Assembly (NCBI GenBank): GCA_002382805.1
Contig: DGAD01000031.1
Coordinates: forward strand, 93,565 to 157,564
Reading direction: 5' to 3'
Source: Clostridiales bacterium UBA4039
GTDB lineage: Bacteria > Bacillota > Clostridia > Lachnospirales > Vallitaleaceae
Length of the DNA stretch: 64,000 nt
In this document: piece by piece, positions 19,330-27,630 of the stretch
How the letters are laid out: each line of letters starts with the position of its first letter
Numbering within the stretch: position 1 is the first letter of the stretch
Notes under the pieces: model-generated
What the model saw: the letters and a program-made list of their open reading frames with translations, nothing else
What the model was told of the DNA's origin: nothing
The model's database searches: none
Program-made: the position numbers and the translations under genes

Positions 19330-21411
19330 ATGAAAATTTATTCATCCGAACAAATCCGTAACATTGTCCTTTTGGGACATGGTGGCGCAGGTAAGACAAC
19401 ACTTGCAGAAGCCATGGCCCGTGTTGCAAATGTCACCAAACGACAGGGAAAAGTAACTGATGGTAATACAATTAGCGATTTTGACAAGGAAGAAATCAAA
19501 CGAGGTTTTTCAATCAATACCTCATGTATTCCACTTGAATGGGAAGAATGCAAAATAAATATTCTTGATACTCCGGGATATTTTGATTTTGTCGGAGAAG
19601 CAAAGGAAGCGACTCGGGTAGCCGATAGCGCTATTATTGTTGTGTCCGGAAGATCAGGTGTTGAAGTAGGAACTGAGATTGCATGGGAACATGCAGATGA
19701 GATGGAGATTCCAAGAATGATTTTCGTCACCGATATGGATGATGATAAAGCAGATCTTCACAAAATACTTGAACAACTTCAGACATCTTTTGGAAAATGC
19801 ATAGCACCCTTCCAAGTGCCTATACGTGAAGGTGATCATTTTGTTGGTTTTGTCAATGTCATTAAGATGGAAGGCCGAAAATTTGTTAAAGACCATGTAG
19901 AAGCATGTGATATACCACAAGCCCTGAAAACGGAGATTGAACCTATTCGAGAGATGATTCTTGAAGCTGTAGCTGAAAGCGATGAAGAATTGATGGAAAA
20001 ATACTTTGCAGGTGAAGAGTTTACATTGGAAGAAATCCAATCAGCACTTCACAATGGTGTCGTTGAAGGATCAATTGTTCCTGTGTTATGTGGATCGGGA
20101 ATAAACACAACTGGCGTAGGCGTACTTATGTCCTCAATCAATAAGTATATGCCGGCACCAAAAGAAGAACATACGGAAGTGATTGGCGTTAATCCGAGCA
20201 ATGAATCAGAAGAGATTCATGTGATTTGTGAGAAGGATCAACCCTCATCAGCGCTTGTATTTAAAACAATTATTGACCCTTATATTGGGAAAGTATCTTT
20301 ATTTAGAGTGTATTCTGGAATTATTCGTAGAGATGATGTATTACTCAATGCAAATAAAGAAGAAAATGAAAAAATTCCCCATATATATATATTAAGAGGA
20401 AAAGAACAAATTGAAGTGGATGAAATTCACGCAGGTGATATTGGAGCATTTGCAAAACTAAATAATGTCAGTACAGGCGATACGTTATGCAACCCTGAAC
20501 GACCGGTACGATTGCCTGGTATAACGTTCCCTGAGTCTCTTGCATATCGTGCGATTGTTCCAAAGACCAAAGGTGATGAAGATAAAATTGCATCTGGATT
20601 GCATCGTTTAATGGAAGAAGATCCAACAATTAAGGTGCTTATGGATACGGAAAACCATCAAGAATTATTATATGGTGTTGGTGGTCAGCACCTAGAAATT
20701 ATAACTAGCCGATTGGAAGAAAAATTCAAAGTCTCGGTAGAACTTCTTAAACCGAAGATTCCATATCGCGAGACGATTAAAGCGAAAGTGTCAGTGCGAG
20801 GCAAGCATAAAAAACAATCGGGCGGACATGGACAGTATGGTGACGTTGTAATTGAGTTCGAACCGTCAGGGGATTTAGAGACACCATTTGTCTTCGAGGA
20901 AAAAGTGTTTGGTGGAGCGGTTCCAAGAAACTATTTCCCAGCAGTGGAAAAAGGACTGCAAGAGTCTGTAAGTAAAGGGGTGTTAGCTGGATATCCTTTT
21001 GTTGGATTAAAAGCAACCTTAGTGGACGGATCGTATCATCCTGTGGATTCATCAGAGATGGCCTTTAAAATTGCTACCCAAAATGCATATAAGGAAGGGA
21101 TTGCAAAAGCAAAGCCGACGTTACTTGAACCGATTGCATCGGTCAAGGTGTTAATCCCAGATGATTATATGGGGGATATTATGGGCGATTTGACAAAGCG
21201 TCGAGGACGAGTTCTAGGAATGAATCCGATAAAAGGCAAACAAGAAATTGAAGCGGAAGTTCCAATGGGTGAAATGTATGGATATTCTACAGATCTTCGC
21301 TCATTGACCCAAGGACGAGGCGTCTTTTCTTTGACCTTTAATCGTTATGAAGAGGCACCGAGAGAGGTTCAAGAAAAAGTAATTGCTGAACGCGAAAGCG
21401 ATGAAGAGTAA
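19330..21411 (+). CDS. Elongation factor G paralogue (EF-G-like GTPase)
   Basis: A 693-residue translational GTPase with the EF-G domain order. G1 is LLGHGGAGKTTLAEA and G3 is ILDTPGYFDFVGEA, followed by domain II and a C-terminal domain IV/V region (KHKKQSGGHGQYGDV, RRGRVLGM). It belongs to the second EF-G type found alone, away from the str operon, in many clostridia. Such paralogues may act in ribosome recycling or have lost translocation activity; this is not decidable here. The usual NKxD G4 motif reads TDMD (FVTDMDDDKAD), an unusual base-recognition loop. ATG 19330 is chosen because GGGGGAA lies just upstream; the frame opens earlier at 19285. Confidence 0.88.
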   Translation: MKIYSSEQIRNIVLLGHGGAGKTTLAEAMARVANVTKRQGKVTDGNTISDFDKEEIKRGFSINTSCIPLEWEECKINILDTPGYFDFVGEAKEATRVADSAIIVVSGRSGVEVGTEIAWEHADEMEIPRMIFVTDMDDDKADLHKILEQLQTSFGKCIAPFQVPIREGDHFVGFVNVIKMEGRKFVKDHVEACDIPQALKTEIEPIREMILEAVAESDEELMEKYFAGEEFTLEEIQSALHNGVVEGSIVPVLCGSGINTTGVGVLMSSINKYMPAPKEEHTEVIGVNPSNESEEIHVICEKDQPSSALVFKTIIDPYIGKVSLFRVYSGIIRRDDVLLNANKEENEKIPHIYILRGKEQIEVDEIHAGDIGAFAKLNNVSTGDTLCNPERPVRLPGITFPESLAYRAIVPKTKGDEDKIASGLHRLMEEDPTIKVLMDTENHQELLYGVGGQHLEIITSRLEEKFKVSVELLKPKIPYRETIKAKVSVRGKHKKQSGGHGQYGDVVIEFEPSGDLETPFVFEEKVFGGAVPRNYFPAVEKGLQESVSKGVLAGYPFVGLKATLVDGSYHPVDSSEMAFKIATQNAYKEGIAKAKPTLLEPIASVKVLIPDDYMGDIMGDLTKRRGRVLGMNPIKGKQEIEAEVPMGEMYGYSTDLRSLTQGRGVFSLTFNRYEEAPREVQEKVIAERESDEE

Positions 21412-21424
21412 TCTTTGCTAAATG

Positions 21425-21463
21425 TTGTGGGCTGTTTGGAGTGACTAAACAGCCCACAATTTA
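21425..21463 (+). terminator. Terminator after the EF-G-like gene
   Basis: A perfect 13-bp stem (21425-21437 with 21447-21459), a 9-base loop and a short following TTTAT. The T-run is weak but the stem is GC-rich. Confidence 0.75.
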
Positions 21464-21500
21464 TGAGAGGAAAGATACTTAAGAGGAAGGAACATACAAA

Positions 21501-22751
21501 ATGAAGGAACTTAAGTTATCCATGCAACTGACAAAAACCGAAAAAAGTTGGATTATGTATGATTGTGGTAATTCAGCATACTCATTGGCTATTACAACAG
21601 CACTGTTTCCGGTATATTTTGCGATGATGAAGCAAGGAAACAGTATGGACCTTGGGTATTTTAATACAATGGCAAGTATATGTGTTGCAATGCTTAGTCC
21701 AATTCTTGGAACAATTGCAGATTATAAAAACTTTAAAAAACGATTTTTTACTTTTTTTGCATTATTAGGTATATGTGTCACTGGATTATTAGCGACCATT
21801 CCAGAGGGGCAATGGCTTGTTTTAGCGATAGCCTATGTACTAAGCGCCATAGGATTTGCTGGTGCTAATATTTTTTATGATTCCTTTTTGGTGGATGTGA
21901 CGGACAATGAACGTATGGATCGCGTATCATCTCAAGGGTTTGCATATGGATATATAGCCAGTGTCATTCCGTTTGTATTAACTTTAGTTGCAGTTTTTCT
22001 TCTTGGGATGGATAAGCAAATAGGATATCAATTAGGTTTTATCATTACAGCCCTTTGGTGGGGACTTTTTACGTTGCCATTACTTCGCAATGTCTCTCAA
22101 ACACATTTTATAGAGCCGGAGGAAAAACCGATACAAAAAAGCTTCAAGCGTCTGTTTTTAACGTTTAAAAATATACGGCAATATAAATTAGTGTTTACTT
22201 TTTTGATTGCCTATTTTCTTTACATCGATGGCGTGGATACCATCATCAAAATGGCTGTGCCCTATGCTCAAACAACCCTTGGGCTAGACTCGATGGACAC
22301 ATTTATGCTCTTAGGTATTTTGTTAATTATCAATATCATTGCCTTTCCATGTGCGTTAGTCTATGGCATGCTTGCCAAACGTTTTAGTGCAAAAAAAATG
22401 ATTGTGGTTGCGATTATGACTTATATAGGTACTACGTTTTTTGCTTACTTAATGACGGAACTTTGGCATGTATTTATTCTAGGAGGACTTATTGGTTCTG
22501 CGCAAGGAGGAATACAAGCCCTTAGTCGTTCATACTATGCAAAAATAATACCTAAACATAAGTCCAATGAGTTTTTTGGTTTTTATAATATTTTTGGTAA
22601 GTTTGCAGCTATTATTGGACCGTTTATTATGGCGTTCACAACGACAGTAACAGGCAATGCAAGATATTCAATACTATCGATTGTCCCATTGTTTGTTATT
22701 GGATTATTTGTTTTTGCAACATTACCTTCTGAACCTCAAAATATGATATAA
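21501..22751 (+). CDS. MFS transporter, UMF1/Atg22-like
   Basis: A 416-residue polytopic membrane protein with about 12 hydrophobic segments. The N-terminal WIMYDCGNSAYSLAI and the stretch GTIADYKNFKKRFF identify the UMF1 (Atg22-like) branch of the major facilitator superfamily. Yeast Atg22 exports amino acids from the vacuole; the bacterial substrates are unknown. AGGAAGG precedes ATG 21501. The DUF134 gene begins 23 bases after its stop. Confidence 0.87.
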   Translation: MKELKLSMQLTKTEKSWIMYDCGNSAYSLAITTALFPVYFAMMKQGNSMDLGYFNTMASICVAMLSPILGTIADYKNFKKRFFTFFALLGICVTGLLATIPEGQWLVLAIAYVLSAIGFAGANIFYDSFLVDVTDNERMDRVSSQGFAYGYIASVIPFVLTLVAVFLLGMDKQIGYQLGFIITALWWGLFTLPLLRNVSQTHFIEPEEKPIQKSFKRLFLTFKNIRQYKLVFTFLIAYFLYIDGVDTIIKMAVPYAQTTLGLDSMDTFMLLGILLIINIIAFPCALVYGMLAKRFSAKKMIVVAIMTYIGTTFFAYLMTELWHVFILGGLIGSAQGGIQALSRSYYAKIIPKHKSNEFFGFYNIFGKFAAIIGPFIMAFTTTVTGNARYSILSIVPLFVIGLFVFATLPSEPQNMI

Positions 22752-22774
22752 TATGGATGGAAGGAGTGAACATC

Positions 22775-23209
22775 ATGCCAAGACCGACAAAATGTCGTAA
22801 AATAAGTTACGTGCCAAAGCACAAATATTTCAAGCCATCCGAAGTCGACGCCGTCGAAGAATATCAATTAAAATATGAAGAGCTTGAAGCCATGCGACTT
22901 AAAGACATAGAAAAACTCTCACAAGAACAAGCGGCTAAATTAATGCAAGTCTCACGTCAAACATTTCAAAATATTATTGAAAGTGCAAGATATAAAGTAG
23001 CCTTAGCGCTTGTTGAAGGCAAAGCGATTCGTATTGAAGGTGGTAACTATAAAATAAAGGAATGTACGATACAGTGTCTTCACTGTGGCAAAGAATATCG
23101 GATAGAATATATGAGGGACAAACAATCGTGTCCAAAGTGTACTTCAAAAAAAATACAATGTAAATCAAAAAAACAATGTTGTAAAATTGCTGAACAAGAG
23201 CAAGCATAA
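22775..23209 (+). CDS. DUF134 (UPF0251) DNA-binding protein
   Basis: A 144-residue protein. The N-terminus MPRPTKCRKI and the helix-turn-helix LSQEQAAKLMQVSRQTFQNII are diagnostic of DUF134. The C-terminus is cysteine-rich (CLHCGKEY, CPKC, then a CC pair), likely a zinc ribbon. The family is thought to be a small regulator; its targets are unknown. GGAAGGAG precedes ATG 22775, so the upstream in-frame ATG at 22757, which contains that site, is not used. Confidence 0.87.
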   Translation: MPRPTKCRKISYVPKHKYFKPSEVDAVEEYQLKYEELEAMRLKDIEKLSQEQAAKLMQVSRQTFQNIIESARYKVALALVEGKAIRIEGGNYKIKECTIQCLHCGKEYRIEYMRDKQSCPKCTSKKIQCKSKKQCCKIAEQEQA

Positions 23210-23237
23210 CTTATATATGCATTAGTTTATTAAATGG

Positions 23238-23265
23238 AAGGAGCTTTAGCAGAAGCTCTTTTCAT
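23238..23265 (+). terminator. Terminator after the DUF134 gene
   Basis: A 9-bp stem with one G-U pair (23238-23246 with 23253-23261), a 6-base loop and then a T-rich tract with eight consecutive T residues shortly after. Confidence 0.8.
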
Positions 23266-23291
23266 TTTTTTTGTTTTTATTTGGAAGATTC

Positions 23292-23358
23292 TTGACATAT
23301 AAGAAAAAAGGTGATAATCTATTTTTAGCTTAAATCCTAGTTATTTAGTAGGGATTAA
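23292..23358 (+). promoter_or_regulatory. Promoter and palindromic operator of the iscR-nifS-nifU-mnmA operon
   Basis: TTGACA (23292-23297) with TAATCT (23315-23320) at 17 bp, or GATAAT (23313-23318) at 15 bp. A 29-bp imperfect palindrome follows: 23330-23339 matches the reverse complement of 23349-23358 at 8 of 10 positions, with a 9-bp spacer. It covers the expected start site and runs into the ribosome-binding site. Autoregulation by the downstream Rrf2-family IscR is inferred. Confidence 0.6.
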
Positions 23359-23369
23359 GGAGGTGCGTT

Positions 23370-23813
23370 ATGAGACTGTCAACGAAAGGTCGATATGGGC
23401 TTCGTGCAATGCTTGATTTAGCTTTAAATTCCACAACAGATGTGGTATCCATTAAGAGTATTTCTGAGCGCCAAAGTATTTCAGAAAACTACTTGGAGCA
23501 AATTATTGCAACACTAAAAAAAGCAAAATTTGTGAAAAGTACCCGTGGAGCCAAAGGTGGATATAGTTTAAACAAAGATCCAAAAGAAATATCTGTTGGT
23601 GATATACTTCGTGCATTAGAAGGGGATCTAAACCCTGTCGATTGTATAGCAGTAAATGAAGATAAAGCTTGTGATGAATCGGAAATGTGTGTGACCAAAT
23701 ACGTCTGGAAAAAGATTAGCCAAAGTATTAATGATGTTGTTGATCATATTACATTAGAAGATTTAATAAGGGAACAACATAAAATTGACGAATTATTAAA
23801 TGAAGAGGTGTAA
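23370..23813 (+). CDS. iscR: Rrf2-family Fe-S cluster regulator, IscR type
   Basis: A 147-residue winged-helix regulator. The N-terminus MRLSTKGRYGLRAMLDLAL and the recognition helix ISENYLEQIIATLKKA are typical of Rrf2 proteins. Three cysteines (C92, C101, C107) lie where E. coli IscR binds its [2Fe-2S] cluster, though with slightly wider spacing. It probably senses Fe-S status and represses this operon. TAAGGAGG precedes ATG 23370; nifS starts two bases after its stop. Confidence 0.92.
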   Translation: MRLSTKGRYGLRAMLDLALNSTTDVVSIKSISERQSISENYLEQIIATLKKAKFVKSTRGAKGGYSLNKDPKEISVGDILRALEGDLNPVDCIAVNEDKACDESEMCVTKYVWKKISQSINDVVDHITLEDLIREQHKIDELLNEEV

Positions 23814-23815
23814 AA

Positions 23816-25039
23816 ATGGAGAAAAAAATATACTTAGATCATGCGGCTACAACATCAACAAGACCTTCTGTTGTTGAAGCGATGTTACCATACTTCACAG
23901 AAGAATTTGGCAACCCGTCGAGTATCTATGAATTTGCGCAAAATGCAAAACAAGCAGTTGATGATGCACGTCAGACGATTGCAAATGCTATAGGTGCTGA
24001 ATCAGCAGAAGTTTTTTTTGTGTCCGGAGGAACAGAAGCGGATAATTGGGCGATTTCAGGTGTCATTGAAAACTATGCAAAAAAAGGGAACCATATTATA
24101 ACATCAAAAATCGAGCACCATGCAGTGCTCCACACATGTGAATATCTTGAAAAAAAAGGATGCGAAGTGACGTATCTTGATGTAGATGCGAACGGTATGA
24201 TTTCACTGGAAGAACTAGAAAATGCGATTAAAGAAAATACAGTGTTAATTACAATTATGTTTGCAAATAATGAAATCGGAACAGTTCAACCCGTTAAAGA
24301 GATTGGAGCAATTGCAAAAAAACATAACGTACTTTTCCATACAGATGCGGTGCAAGCGTTTACACATATTCCCATTAATGTCAACGAAATGAATATTGAC
24401 TTAATGTCATTAAGTGGTCACAAAATATATGGCCCCAAGGGGATTGGCGCCCTATACATTCGTAAAGGTGTTCGTATGAAAGCTTATATTCATGGAGGCG
24501 CTCAAGAACGCCGCCGTCGTGGGGGTACGGAAAATGTTCCGGCGATTGTAGGTTTTGGAAAAGCCGTTGCAGAAGCGATGCCAAAGTTAGAGAGCGAAGC
24601 GTCACGTGAAGCCAACCTTCGAGATTACTTCATACAAAAAGTCATAGATACGATTCCATATGTTAAACTTAATGGACATCCTACACATCGACTACCCAAT
24701 AACGCCAATATCAGTTTTGAATTTATTGAAGGTGAATCCTTATTAATTATGTTAGATATGAAAAATGTGTGTGCGTCTTCAGGGTCGGCTTGTACATCAG
24801 GCTCACTTGATCCATCCCATGTGTTATTAGCCATCGGACTTCCACATGAGATTGCACATGGTTCGCTTAGGATAACACTCGGAGAAAAGACAACACAAGA
24901 AGAACTTGATTATGTGGCAGATGAACTCGTGACAATTGTTAAACGATTAAGAGAGATGTCACCTGTATATGAAGATTACACCCAAGAAAAAATTGAATCT
25001 GTCATTGAAACCAAGTATAATCTAACATCAAAAATATAG
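23816..25039 (+). CDS. nifS: Cysteine desulfurase (NifS/IscS type)
   Basis: This PLP enzyme takes sulfur from cysteine and passes it as a persulfide to scaffold and tRNA-thiolation proteins. In the 407-residue protein the PLP lysine is K203 (SGHKIYGPKG) and the sulfur-carrying cysteine is C326 in GSACTSGS. HAATT at the N-terminus and FHTDAVQA are conserved PLP-site stretches. The catalytic loop is of the longer class I kind. It is followed by the scaffold gene nifU and by mnmA, both plausible sulfur acceptors. Confidence 0.96.
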   Translation: MEKKIYLDHAATTSTRPSVVEAMLPYFTEEFGNPSSIYEFAQNAKQAVDDARQTIANAIGAESAEVFFVSGGTEADNWAISGVIENYAKKGNHIITSKIEHHAVLHTCEYLEKKGCEVTYLDVDANGMISLEELENAIKENTVLITIMFANNEIGTVQPVKEIGAIAKKHNVLFHTDAVQAFTHIPINVNEMNIDLMSLSGHKIYGPKGIGALYIRKGVRMKAYIHGGAQERRRRGGTENVPAIVGFGKAVAEAMPKLESEASREANLRDYFIQKVIDTIPYVKLNGHPTHRLPNNANISFEFIEGESLLIMLDMKNVCASSGSACTSGSLDPSHVLLAIGLPHEIAHGSLRITLGEKTTQEELDYVADELVTIVKRLREMSPVYEDYTQEKIESVIETKYNLTSKI

Positions 25040-25062
25040 GAAGAATAGAAAGGAACGATTCT

Positions 25063-25509
25063 ATGTATACAAAAAAAGTTATGGACCACTTTACGAACCC
25101 AAGAAACATGGGTGAAATCGATCACGCAGATGGTGTAGGAACTGTTGGAAATGCAAAATGCGGTGATATTATGCGCATTTACCTTAAAGTTGAAAATGAT
25201 ATTATTCAAGACGTTAAGTTTAAAACTTTTGGTTGCGGCGCAGCAGTAGCAACAAGTAGTATTGCCACGGAACTTGTCATGGGAAAAACTATTGAAGAAG
25301 CGTTAAAAATAACGAATGATGCGGTTGTTGAAGCCTTAGATGGACTTCCAAAAGCAAAAGTGCATTGTTCATTATTAGCAGAAGAAGCTTTACATGCAGC
25401 TATATGGGACTATGCACAAAAGAATAATATTCAGATTGAAGGACTAGAGCCTCCACAAGATACAGATGACTATGATCACCATGTAGAAGAGGAAGATGAT
25501 TTTGAATAA
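25063..25509 (+). CDS. nifU: Fe-S cluster scaffold protein (NifU/IscU N-terminal type)
   Basis: A 148-residue scaffold on which Fe-S clusters are built. The three ligand cysteines are C33 (AKCGD, with the conserved aspartate at 35), C58 (FGCGAA) and C102 (VHCSLL). The protein has only the IscU-like domain plus an acidic C-terminal tail rich in D and E, and lacks the other NifU domains. GAAAGGA precedes ATG 25063. Its 3' end overlaps the mnmA start. Confidence 0.95.
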   Translation: MYTKKVMDHFTNPRNMGEIDHADGVGTVGNAKCGDIMRIYLKVENDIIQDVKFKTFGCGAAVATSSIATELVMGKTIEEALKITNDAVVEALDGLPKAKVHCSLLAEEALHAAIWDYAQKNNIQIEGLEPPQDTDDYDHHVEEEDDFE

Positions 25510-26587
25510 AAAAGTTGTAGTAGGTATGTCCGGTGGGGTTGACTCATCGGTAGCTGCTTATTTATTAAAAAAGCAAGGCTATGAAGTCATAGGTGTTACG
25601 ATGCAGATTTGGCAAGATGATGATCGGTCACTTATGGAAGAAAACGGCGGGTGTTGTGGGCTCTCAGCAGTTGATGATGCACGACGTGTAGCTAATGTAC
25701 TAGAAATTCCGTATTATGTCATGAACTTTAAGGAAGATTTTAAGCGGGATGTTATTGATTATTTTGTTAAAGAGTATAAGCAAGGGCGTACACCAAACCC
25801 TTGTATCGCATGTAATCGCTATGTGAAATGGGAGTCGCTATTGCAGCGAAGTATAGCCATTGGAGCTGATTATATAGCTACAGGGCATTATGCCAAAGTT
25901 GTTCAATTGGACAATGGACGTTATACACTTAAAATGTCAAAAACAGCCAGAAAAGATCAAACGTATGCACTGTATAACCTGACGCAAGATCAATTAGCAA
26001 GAACGTTGATGCCCGTTGGGGACTATACTAAAGACGAGATTCGAGAGATTGCGGAAAATATTAGTGTGCGCATGGCTAATAAGCCAGATAGTCAAGAGAT
26101 CTGTTTTGTTCCAGACAACGACTATGCAAAGTTTATTGAAGAGTATTCAGGAGATACATTTGAACCGGGTAATTTTGTCGATACACGTGGTAAAATTATT
26201 GGGCGACACAAAGGTATTGTTCACTATACTATTGGACAACGTAAGGGATTGGGTCTTAATTTGGGACGCCCAGGTTTCGTTGTGGATATTAATCCGGAAA
26301 CAAAAGAAGTTATGGTCGGAACGGATGATGATGTATTTTCAAGTGGCTGTGTTGCAATGGATGTGAATTTAATGGCTGTAGAGTCAATTGAGGATGGACA
26401 GGAACTAACGGCCAAAATCAGATATTCCCACAAACCAGCTAAATGTAAAGTGCGTATACGTGAAGACCAAAAAATGGAATGCATTTTTGAGGAAAAGCAG
26501 CGCGCGATTACACCGGGACAAGCCATTGTTTTATACGATGATGATGTCGTGGTTGGTGGTGGAACCATTATAAAACGTATTGAATAA
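25502..26587 (+). CDS. mnmA: tRNA-specific 2-thiouridylase
   Basis: MnmA thiolates U34 of tRNA for Lys, Glu and Gln using sulfur from a cysteine desulfurase. The protein has about 361 residues. The ATP-pyrophosphatase loop is [15 protein letters not shown], and the two catalytic cysteines are in [12 protein letters not shown] and SQEICFVPD. The in-frame ATG 25496 is only two bases from AGAGGA, while TTG 25502 is eight bases away and gives the family-like N-terminus [12 protein letters not shown], so TTG is preferred. Its place after nifS and nifU fits the sulfur relay. Confidence 0.94.
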   Translation: MNKKVVVGMSGGVDSSVAAYLLKKQGYEVIGVTMQIWQDDDRSLMEENGGCCGLSAVDDARRVANVLEIPYYVMNFKEDFKRDVIDYFVKEYKQGRTPNPCIACNRYVKWESLLQRSIAIGADYIATGHYAKVVQLDNGRYTLKMSKTARKDQTYALYNLTQDQLARTLMPVGDYTKDEIREIAENISVRMANKPDSQEICFVPDNDYAKFIEEYSGDTFEPGNFVDTRGKIIGRHKGIVHYTIGQRKGLGLNLGRPGFVVDINPETKEVMVGTDDDVFSSGCVAMDVNLMAVESIEDGQELTAKIRYSHKPAKCKVRIREDQKMECIFEEKQRAITPGQAIVLYDDDVVVGGGTIIKRIE

Positions 26588-26605
26588 TTCTCATGTAGCA
26601 TAAAA

Positions 26606-27406
26606 CTATAAACGATGAAAGTAGGGTTTTCTTTTCACATAAGTTGTGAAATAAGAAAACCCTGCTTTTTTTAATAGTTCTTTTCCTTCATCAAAATGAC
26701 GTATAATATCTTTTGGGGTATGGGCATCTGAACCAAGAGTAATAAGTTCTCCACCAAGTTCCCTATAGCGCTCAAGGATAGTGTATGAAGGATGGGGTTG
26801 CCCAAGACCGTAGCGTATGCCGGAGGTATTAAGTTCGATACCTTTTCCATGCTGGATGATTGTAGATAAAATAGAATCTAAAAGTTCGCTATAGTCTGGA
26901 TAATGGATATGTTTATTTTCAAAATCACCATAGCGTATGACATAGTCTAAATGGGAATAGATATCATAATCTGTATAATGGGTTACATTATAAAGCATGT
27001 CTTCAAAATACGCTCTGTAACCTTGTTCTTGAGTTCTGCCTTCAAAATATTTAGGGTCGAAGGGGTCGACACCATCAGCCAAATGATTTGAAGCGAGCAC
27101 AAAATCAAAAGGATATTCCAGCGTTATCTTAGATAACTGAGGATATATATGGGGTTGAATTCCAAGTTCAATGCCAAAAAGCAGTTGGATTGTGTCAGCA
27201 TACTGCGCTTTGTATTTTTTGAATTGCTGATAATATGCATTGATATCCAAGGTGAAATCAATACCGACATCTGGAAAATCGATATCATGGTGTTCAGTAA
27301 AGCAAAGTCGCTTCACCTTTTTTTGAATAGCGGCTTCAATCATCTGTTGCATAGGGACATTACAGTCCCCACTAAAATCACTATGTAAATGGTAATCAGC
27401 TAACAT
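26606..27406 (-). CDS. PHP-domain histidinol-phosphatase family protein
   Basis: A 266-residue PHP hydrolase. The metal-binding stretches are visible: DYHLHSDFSGD, FTEHHDIDFP, the acidic GIELGI, SHLDYVIRY and the C-terminal SDAHTPKDI. This is the HisJ/HisK type of histidinol-phosphate phosphatase, the last phosphatase step of histidine synthesis. No his genes are nearby, so a related phosphoester substrate is possible. AAGGGGC lies before ATG 27406 on this strand. It converges on mnmA, whose terminator lies inside this gene's 3' end. Confidence 0.85.
   Translation of the reverse strand: MLADYHLHSDFSGDCNVPMQQMIEAAIQKKVKRLCFTEHHDIDFPDVGIDFTLDINAYYQQFKKYKAQYADTIQLLFGIELGIQPHIYPQLSKITLEYPFDFVLASNHLADGVDPFDPKYFEGRTQEQGYRAYFEDMLYNVTHYTDYDIYSHLDYVIRYGDFENKHIHYPDYSELLDSILSTIIQHGKGIELNTSGIRYGLGQPHPSYTILERYRELGGELITLGSDAHTPKDIIRHFDEGKELLKKAGFSYFTTYVKRKPYFHRL
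26621..26672 (+). terminator. Strong terminator of mnmA located inside the convergent PHP gene
   Basis: The outer stem pairs 26621-26633 with 26653-26665 (13 bp, one G-U), the inner stem pairs 26634-26639 with 26645-26650, and seven T residues follow at 26666-26672. All of it is also coding sequence for the C-terminal residues of the PHP protein. Confidence 0.85.
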
Positions 27407-27531
27407 GTTTTTTGTGCCCCTTTCTATATTTCGTGTTTTTAGTGAAAAACACAGCTTTTTTTTGGTAAAAATGAACAGTTTTGATTCACTAATTCTATCA
27501 TAATTTACAGAAATTAGGAAGGAAGTATTTC

Positions 27532-27560
27532 TTGAATTCTTCTTTTATGAATGATAATAT
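27532..27560 (+). promoter_or_regulatory. Promoter of the Na/phosphate symporter gene
   Basis: TTGAAT (27532-27537), a 17-bp spacer and TAATAT (27555-27560). The start site is expected near 27567, inside a perfect palindrome. Confidence 0.6.
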
Positions 27561-27565
27561 AAGGA

Positions 27566-27585
27566 AGGACATGTTAACATGTCCT
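27566..27585. promoter_or_regulatory. Perfect 20-bp palindrome at the symporter start site
   Basis: AGGACATGTT followed by its exact reverse complement, starting about six bases after the -10 box. It could be a repressor operator, or it could form a hairpin at the mRNA 5' end. Confidence 0.6.
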
Positions 27586-27630
27586 AAACACGTAACTAAC
27601 GTAAAAATAACAAGATAACAGGAGAATGTT

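Noticed and set aside
19338..20040. Two minus-strand frames of 130 and 128 residues
   Set aside because: Both are antisense to the EF-G-like gene and arise from its codon bias.
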